Source: an uncultured Elusimicrobia bacterium (GTDB lineage Bacteria > Elusimicrobiota > Elusimicrobia > UBA1565 > UBA9628). From it: a stretch of 6,513 bases of DNA. The stretch's first letter is position 1, and every line of letters starts with the position of its first letter. Shown piece after piece: positions 1 through 6,513 of the stretch. The stretch covers positions 1 through 6,513 of the forward strand of contig CAIQSZ010000377.1 in assembly GCA_903874575.1 (NCBI GenBank). Reading direction: 5' to 3'. The notes beneath the pieces were generated by a model that was not told the origin of the DNA, ran no database searches, and worked only from the letters and a program-made list of their open reading frames with translations. Both the position numbers and the translations under genes were made by a program.

Positions 1-291
1 GGCGGGGCCGTGGAGGTGGAGCTTTTTTTCGACGGGCCGTTTCGTTCCATGCCGTCGTCGCGGCCGGAAAACCTGCGCGTGAGCTTCACGCGGGAGCTCC
101 CGGCCGACGACGTGATCCTGGACCGCGTCCGCGCGCGGCGGTGGAACCGGGGCGGCTCGACGACGGTGGTGACGGCGGACGTGGAACTCGGCGAGGCGGC
201 CGAGGCCGAAGGCGGCAAATGGATGCGCGTGGCTCACGGCTCGTCGCCGGAGAGCGTCGCGGGAAGGATCGGGGGGCGGTTTGCGCGATGA
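1..291 (+). CDS. NYN-domain (YacP-like) protein, 3' fragment
   Basis: The frame is open from the left edge to TGA at 289-291, giving the last 96 residues of a protein whose start lies outside the window. The fragment reads like the C-terminal half of a YacP/DUF901 NYN domain, a PIN-like fold found in predicted RNA-cleaving nucleases. It has a strand ending in LFFDG (fragment residues 8-12), then VSFTRELPADDVI with the acidic pair D36-D37, then the strand TTVVTAD (54-60) that carries a further Asp. These fit the spaced acidic residues that bind metal in PIN/NYN nucleases. The first catalytic Asp would lie upstream and cannot be checked. A GTG at 10 could act as a start, but the domain would then lack its first strand, so a true 5' truncation by the window is more likely. 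The stop overlaps the next gene as ATGA. The family call is from motif memory; nuclease activity is inferred. Confidence 0.72.
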   Translation, partial: GGAVEVELFFDGPFRSMPSSRPENLRVSFTRELPADDVILDRVRARRWNRGGSTTVVTADVELGEAAEAEGGKWMRVAHGSSPESVAGRIGGRFAR

Positions 292-1439
292 GCGTCAATA
301 ACTCGGTGATCGTCGTGGGCGGCGGCATCATGGGCGTGCAGACGGCCTGGCATCTCGCGCAGATGGGCCGGTCCGTCACGATTCTCGACCAGTTCGACGT
401 GCCCAACCAGTGGGCCGCCTCGGGCGATCTCCTGCGGGTCTTCCGCCTGACCTACGGCAAGGACGCGTTCTACACCGAGATGGCGCTGAAAGCCCTGCCG
501 CTGTGGCTGGAGCTGAACGCGCTGTCCGAGGAGACCATCCTCCAGCAGAACGGCGTGCTCGAGTTCGCCGCCAAGGACAACGGCTACGAGTCTCATAGTT
601 TGGCCGTGCTCAAAGAGCGCAACATCCGTTTCGAGCGCTTGGACCCCGCGCAGATCCGCCGCCGGTATCCGATGTACAACCCCCGCGCGTTCAAGTGGGC
701 GTTGTTCCACCCCGACGGCGGCATGACCTGGGCCAGCCGCGCGGTCGCCGCGACCGCCTCGATCGCCCAGCGCAAGGGCGTGCGCATCCGCTCGAACGTC
801 AGGATCGTGTCGGTGGTCAAGGACAAGACCGGCGTCCGCGCCCTCAAGGACTCCGCGGGCAAGATTTGGGAGGCGGAAAATTTCGTCTTCGCGGCGGGCT
901 ACTGGACGGGCGCTCTCCTCAGGAGCTATCGTCTGCCCATCAAGGTCACCAAGCAGGAGCAAATATTCCTCAGGCCCCTCTCGAACCGCGGCCGCTACCG
1001 TCCCGAGCATTTCCCGGTCTTCACCAGCCACGCGCAGGCCTTCTACGGCTTTCCCGTCCACCTGCATGGCTTCATCAAGCTGAGCGACCGCGGCAAGGGC
1101 CGGGAGGTCAAGAAGGCCGACCCCGACGAGCTGCGCGAGCTGGCGCCGAAGTTCGAGAAGAAGTGCCGCGGGTTTCTTAGGAGATTCATCCCGGAGATGG
1201 CGCCGTTCACCGAGTTCGAGGGGCACGTCTGCTGGTACGACAACACGCCCGACGACGACTTCATCATCGACCGCCTGCCCGACGCGCCGAACGCGTTCGT
1301 CGCCGCGGGCTTCTCCGGCCACGGCTTCAAGTTCGCGCCCGTCGTGGGCAAGTCGCTGGCGGAACTGGTGGTCGCGGGCAAGTCGGAGCTGAACCTGCAT
1401 CGCTTCCGGCTCGCGCGCTTCAAGCCGAGGCGCCGTTGA
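288..1439 (+). CDS. FAD-dependent amine oxidase, monomeric sarcosine oxidase-like
   Basis: A 383-residue DAO-family flavoprotein, about the length of monomeric sarcosine oxidase (MSOX). Such enzymes oxidise N-methyl or other secondary amines with O2, giving imine and H2O2 in the cytoplasm. The N-terminal Rossmann motif is GGGIMG (residues 11-16), with D34 at the end of strand 2 for the FAD ribose. FVFAAGYWT (199-207) is the usual second flavin motif. Near the C-terminus, CWYDNTPDDDFIID begins at C315 and is followed by AAGFSGHGFKF with K348. Both match, almost to the number, the MSOX cysteine that carries FAD covalently and its conserved lysine. K264 aligns with the O2-activating MSOX Lys265, and R50/R53 with Arg49/Arg52. 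The MSOX substrate-site His269 appears as R268, and Thr48 as L49, so the substrate may not be sarcosine. An N-terminal extension to 141 is open but is a shadow of the upstream gene; the ATG at 288 directly precedes the flavin motif and is coupled to the upstream stop. The alignment is from memory. Confidence 0.93.
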   Translation: MSVNNSVIVVGGGIMGVQTAWHLAQMGRSVTILDQFDVPNQWAASGDLLRVFRLTYGKDAFYTEMALKALPLWLELNALSEETILQQNGVLEFAAKDNGYESHSLAVLKERNIRFERLDPAQIRRRYPMYNPRAFKWALFHPDGGMTWASRAVAATASIAQRKGVRIRSNVRIVSVVKDKTGVRALKDSAGKIWEAENFVFAAGYWTGALLRSYRLPIKVTKQEQIFLRPLSNRGRYRPEHFPVFTSHAQAFYGFPVHLHGFIKLSDRGKGREVKKADPDELRELAPKFEKKCRGFLRRFIPEMAPFTEFEGHVCWYDNTPDDDFIIDRLPDAPNAFVAAGFSGHGFKFAPVVGKSLAELVVAGKSELNLHRFRLARFKPRRR

Positions 1440-1469
1440 ACGCGCCCGGACGTGGAACGTAATAATAGA

Positions 1470-2168
1470 ATGAGCAATCCCCTCCGTCGCGCCGCCATCG
1501 CAACGGTCGTTCTTTTCTCGGCGTGTTCGACCGCCAACGTGGCCGTCAACCGCAATTTCGATTTCGCGCGGGTGCAGAGGGTCGCGGTGATCGGCTTCAA
1601 GGATTATCCGGGAAGCGCGGGTTCGGGCGAGATCGTCACCGGCGCGTTCGAACAGTCGGTGCTCGCGGCCGGCTACGACGTCATCGAGCGCGACCAGGTG
1701 GTGAAGGTCCTTACGGAACAAAAGTTCTCCGGCTCCCTCGATCCGAAGACCGCGAAGGCGGTGGGCGACCGCCTGGGCGTGGACGCCCTGCTTTTCGGCC
1801 GCATCACCGATCTGGCCGAGCCGCGCTCCCGCATGACGAAGGTCGACGTGGTCGACAACCACTCCGACCCGATCTACGCGCGCAAGACGCGCCGCGTCCA
1901 AGCCGCCGACGGGACCTGGGGCGACGTCTCCGAGGAGACCATCTCGGGCTACCGCACCACGCGCACGCTGCGCCGCGAACCGCGCACCTACACCATCAGC
2001 GGGCGCCTGGGCGTTTCCGCGCGGCTGGTGTTCGTCGGCAACGGGCAAGTGGTCTGGTCGGGCTCGGATTCGACGGAGGTCGCGACCTTCGAGGATTCGG
2101 CTCGCGGCCTGGCCGACGATATTCTGAAGGCCGTGAAATCCACCTGGCCGGCGCGCCTTAAGAAATAG
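1470..2168 (+). CDS. CsgG-family lipoprotein
   Basis: A 232-residue predicted lipoprotein. The N-terminus has a basic n-region (R6-R7), a short hydrophobic stretch AAIATVVLF (8-16) and a lipobox-like FSAC with C19 as the lipidated residue. Ser at +2 suggests outer-membrane sorting. The mature part matches the CsgG/LpoB-type core: strand RVAVIGF (37-43), an amphipathic helix and GYDVIERDQVVKVLTEQ (68-84), then GVDALLFGRIT (103-112), and finally SARLVFVGNGQVVWSG (183-198). Known relatives include the curli secretion pore CsgG and penicillin-binding-protein activators, but many members have no assigned role. No curli or PBP partner is visible here. About 65 polar, basic-rich residues (roughly 114-178) lie between the GRIT strand and the last two strands, longer than I expect. 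A GTG start at 1452 would put six extra residues before the signal peptide; I chose ATG because the signal peptide then begins normally. Neither start has a strong Shine-Dalgarno. The gene probably shares a transcript with the flavoenzyme 30 nt upstream. Confidence 0.85.
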   Translation: MSNPLRRAAIATVVLFSACSTANVAVNRNFDFARVQRVAVIGFKDYPGSAGSGEIVTGAFEQSVLAAGYDVIERDQVVKVLTEQKFSGSLDPKTAKAVGDRLGVDALLFGRITDLAEPRSRMTKVDVVDNHSDPIYARKTRRVQAADGTWGDVSEETISGYRTTRTLRREPRTYTISGRLGVSARLVFVGNGQVVWSGSDSTEVATFEDSARGLADDILKAVKSTWPARLKK

Positions 2169-2186
2169 CTTTCGGTTCGGCGTTCT

Positions 2187-2987
2187 TCAGGTTCCGCCGC
2201 CGCGGCGCAAGGCATGAAGGACGATGCCTCCTGGAGTGTCCACCAGGATCGAGCAAGCAAAACCGCGTTCATCCAGAAACGCCAGCGTCTTCTCGTGGGT
2301 CATATTTTCTTTTCCCACTTCGACGAGAAGTTGACGCACGACGCCGAGCGCGCGAACGCCGCCCTGAAGGATCTCCAGTTCGGAACGCTCGGCATCGATC
2401 TTAAGCAGATGGCAGACGTCGACGCGTTCGGCATCAAACAGCTCATCGAGGGTGCGCAGCACGACCGGATGCGATACGGCCGCGGGCGCGGTCGGCTTTA
2501 GCGTATAGAGAGCGTGATCGCCGGGAGAGAACAGGCGGGCCTCGCCCGGTTTATCCGATAAGGCGCAGTCGAAAACCTTCACGTTCGCGATTCCGTTTTT
2601 CACGAGATTTTCGCGCAAGAACTCAAGGTTGGTCGGCGCCGGCTCGACGGCGATCACGCGTCCGCTGGGCGTCCTGCGCGCCGCGCTGATGGTGAAAACG
2701 CCCACGTGCGCTCCCACGTCGACGACTACGTCCCCGTCCGCGATCTCGGCCTTGGAGTAACAAGCATCCGTGTGGATCTCGCGAATTATTTTCCCGTCGT
2801 CAGGATGAATCCGCAGTTCCGTGCCGTCCGGCAGACGGTGGTATCGGGAGAAGGCCCGATCCTTCCATTGGAAAAACCCCAAACCGTCCAGGAAGCGATC
2901 AAGCTTCTCGCGCGGGATGAAAAACTCCAAGGCCCGGCGGACTCCGATCCAGCAAGCGCGCAAGGCGTCGTAGATGAGGACGTCCAT
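2187..2987 (-). CDS. FkbM-family SAM-dependent methyltransferase
   Basis: A 266-residue class I methyltransferase of the FkbM type, which O-methylates sugars or other small or surface-linked substrates. Motif I is VVVDVGAHVGVFT (87-99), the SAM-binding glycine loop. Motif II is VIAVEPAPTN (111-120) with the ribose-binding acidic E115, followed by the usual L..N...N spacing. The family signature LLKIDAERSELEIL (194-207) is present, but the customary EGAE is ERSE. The first 80 residues are a helical lead-in with no membrane segment. The frame is open to 3122, but that extension overlaps the end of the aconitase gene and is low-complexity, so I chose the ATG at 2987, 11 nt after the aconitase stop. 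No strong ribosome binding site precedes it; AAGGA lies over 20 nt upstream inside aconitase, so translation may be coupled. Base composition is lower in GC than the neighbours. The substrate is not predictable from this sequence. Confidence 0.9.
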   Translation of the reverse strand: MDVLIYDALRACWIGVRRALEFFIPREKLDRFLDGLGFFQWKDRAFSRYHRLPDGTELRIHPDDGKIIREIHTDACYSKAEIADGDVVVDVGAHVGVFTISAARRTPSGRVIAVEPAPTNLEFLRENLVKNGIANVKVFDCALSDKPGEARLFSPGDHALYTLKPTAPAAVSHPVVLRTLDELFDAERVDVCHLLKIDAERSELEILQGGVRALGVVRQLLVEVGKENMTHEKTLAFLDERGFACSILVDTPGGIVLHALRRGGGT

Positions 2988-2998
2988 TCGGCGAGGCG

Positions 2999-5716
<2,718 letters not shown>

Positions 5717-5725
5717 AGGGGAAAG

Positions 5726-5731
5726 CTCCTT
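5726..5731 (-). promoter_or_regulatory. Ribosome binding site of acnA
   Basis: On the minus strand this reads AAGGAG, a full match to the core Shine-Dalgarno sequence. It ends 9 nt before the ATG at 5716. It lies inside the alternative seven-residue N-terminal extension that would begin at 5737, which is why the shorter protein is preferred. Confidence 0.8.
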
Positions 5732-5744
5732 ATGCAAGACCTTC

Positions 5745-5750
5745 GAGGAA
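5745..5750 (+). promoter_or_regulatory. Possible ribosome binding site of the MBL-fold hydrolase gene
   Basis: The plus strand reads GAGGAA. It is 9 nt before the in-frame TTG at 5760 but 15 nt before the GTG at 5766. If it is the true site, it favours the TTG start, which would add two residues to the protein. Confidence 0.35.
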
Positions 5751-5751
5751 T

Positions 5752-5757
5752 ATTATC
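5752..5757 (-). promoter_or_regulatory. Possible -10 element for acnA
   Basis: The minus strand reads GATAAT here, five of six matches to TATAAT, in an AT-rich pocket of an otherwise GC-rich region. Transcription would begin near 5745 and give a leader of about 28 nt that includes the AAGGAG site. I see no good -35 hexamer at 16-18 nt spacing, where the sequence already lies in the divergent hydrolase gene. A -10 match alone is weak evidence. Confidence 0.3.
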
Positions 5758-5765
5758 ATTTGGCC

Positions 5766-6513
5766 GTGAACCTGGAATTGACCGTGCTGGGGTCGGGCGA
5801 CTACGCGCCGGGGCGCGGCAAGACCGTGCGCAACCCGGCGGGATACGCCGTGCGCGCGGGCGAGGGCGTGGTGCTGTTCGACCTGGGCTTTGGCAACGTG
5901 CGCCAGCTGGCGCGCGCGGGGCTCAAGAGCGAGGACGTCACCGACCTGTTCCTCACCCACCGCCACCCCGACCACTGCGGCGACCTGTCCGCCCTGCTGT
6001 TCGCTTTTCACGTCGCGGCGCACCCGAAGCCGCGTTCCGGGCGCTTGAACGTCTGGGGGCCGTCCGGCACGGTGGAGTTGGCGGACGCGCTCGGCAAGGC
6101 GTGGAAGCCGTGGCTGGACCCGCGCGGCTACGCGCTGGAGGTCCGCGAACTGGTCGGCGGCGCCGAGGTGCGGGGCGCGGACTGGGTCGTGGAAGCCCTG
6201 TCCGTGCCGCATGCCACGCCCGCGCTGGCCTATCGGATCAGCCGCGGCTCGTCCAGCCTCGCGTACTCCGGCGACATGGGCTACGACCCGGCGTTCGCGC
6301 GCTTCGCCGCGGCCTGCGACCTGCTTCTCATCGAGTGCTCCTCGGACTCCGAAGGCGCCGTCGCCGGCCACCTGACCCCGAGTCAGGCGCTCGAGCTGTC
6401 CCGCGCGTCGCGCGCCGGCAAGACCCTGCTCACCCATCTTTCCGACGCTTCGGCGGCGCGGGCCGCGCGCCTCATCAAGGGCGACCCGTGCGTGGAACTG
6501 GCGCGGGATTTGA
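5766..6513 (+). CDS. MBL-fold metallo-hydrolase, RNase Z-like (3' end cut by window)
   Basis: The frame gives 249 codons and is still open at the right edge; the TGA in the last three bases is out of frame. Related proteins end within a few residues of this point, so little is missing. The fold is clear: an N-terminal strand LTVLGSG (5-11), FDLGFG (39-44), and the metal motif THRHPDHCGD (64-73) with H65, H67, D69 and H70. These are followed by H149 in VPHATPALAY, D170 in YSGDMGY, H202 in AGHLTP and H224 in LLTHLSD. This is a complete set for two zinc ions. The pattern is that of the RNase Z-like branch of metallo-beta-lactamase hydrolases. At about 250 residues I see no long insertion that could be the tRNA-binding arm of true tRNase Z, so tRNA 3' processing is not assured; a phosphodiesterase or general hydrolase role is equally possible. 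The gene diverges from acnA across 49 nt. The start is GTG 5766 or TTG 5760. Confidence 0.9.
   Translation, partial: MNLELTVLGSGDYAPGRGKTVRNPAGYAVRAGEGVVLFDLGFGNVRQLARAGLKSEDVTDLFLTHRHPDHCGDLSALLFAFHVAAHPKPRSGRLNVWGPSGTVELADALGKAWKPWLDPRGYALEVRELVGGAEVRGADWVVEALSVPHATPALAYRISRGSSSLAYSGDMGYDPAFARFAAACDLLLIECSSDSEGAVAGHLTPSQALELSRASRAGKTLLTHLSDASAARAARLIKGDPCVELARDL

Noticed and set aside
1460..1473. AT-rich TAATAATAGA just before the lipoprotein ATG, resembling a -10 box.
   Set aside because: A promoter here would start transcription at or after the ATG at 1470, and no -35 match was seen, so it is not a coherent promoter for this gene.
234..2048. A 604-codon open frame on the minus strand across two plus-strand genes.
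   Set aside because: It is antisense to a flavoenzyme and a lipoprotein with clear family motifs, is rich in Arg, Ala, Gly and Val with no recognisable domain, and is what a high-GC genome produces when stop codons are rare in the opposite frame.
2200..2220. GC-rich partial palindrome (GCCGCGGC) near the end of the FkbM gene as a possible terminator.
   Set aside because: It lies inside coding sequence, the stem is short and no T run follows on either strand.
5730..6437. A 235-codon open frame on the minus strand at the right end.
   Set aside because: The plus strand encodes a complete set of metallo-beta-lactamase metal ligands over the same bases. The minus frame is compositionally biased and has no motif.
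6511..6513. TGA at the very end of the window as the stop of the hydrolase gene.
   Set aside because: The frame set by the metal-binding motifs reads TTG at 6510-6512, so this TGA is one base out of frame and the gene continues past the window.

Overview
This is a gene-dense, GC-rich stretch (sampled lines run from about 52 to 78 % GC) of an ordinary bacterial chromosome. It holds six protein-coding genes and almost no intergenic DNA. One gene encodes a predicted lipoprotein with an outer-membrane-type sorting residue, and the aconitase is of the bacterial AcnA type, so a diderm (Gram-negative type) bacterium is likely. The sequence does not fix the phylum. A high-GC environmental lineage such as Elusimicrobiota or a deltaproteobacterial/acidobacterial group would fit, but that is only a guess.

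Layout. Plus strand, left: the 3' end of a YacP-like NYN-domain (PIN-like nuclease) gene (1-291) overlaps by ATGA the start of a sarcosine-oxidase-like FAD amine oxidase (288-1439). A CsgG-family lipoprotein (1470-2168) follows after 30 nt, and the three probably share one transcript. Minus strand, centre: aconitase AcnA (5716 down to 2999) is followed after 11 nt by a FkbM-type SAM-dependent methyltransferase (2987 down to 2187). This pair converges on the lipoprotein gene with only 18 nt between the stop codons. Plus strand, right: a metallo-beta-lactamase-fold hydrolase of the RNase Z-like type starts at about 5766, diverges from the aconitase gene and runs off the right edge of the window.

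Function. The aconitase is the only gene with an unambiguous pathway role (TCA cycle, citrate to isocitrate). The others are well-recognised families with unknown substrates, and the window does not show that they work together. No RNA genes, CRISPR arrays, insertion sequences, phage genes or clear terminators were seen, and no gap between genes exceeds 50 nt. I do not see an obvious new system. The items most worth checking are the flavoenzyme, which keeps the covalent-FAD cysteine but has altered substrate-site residues, and the lower-GC FkbM gene placed directly behind aconitase.
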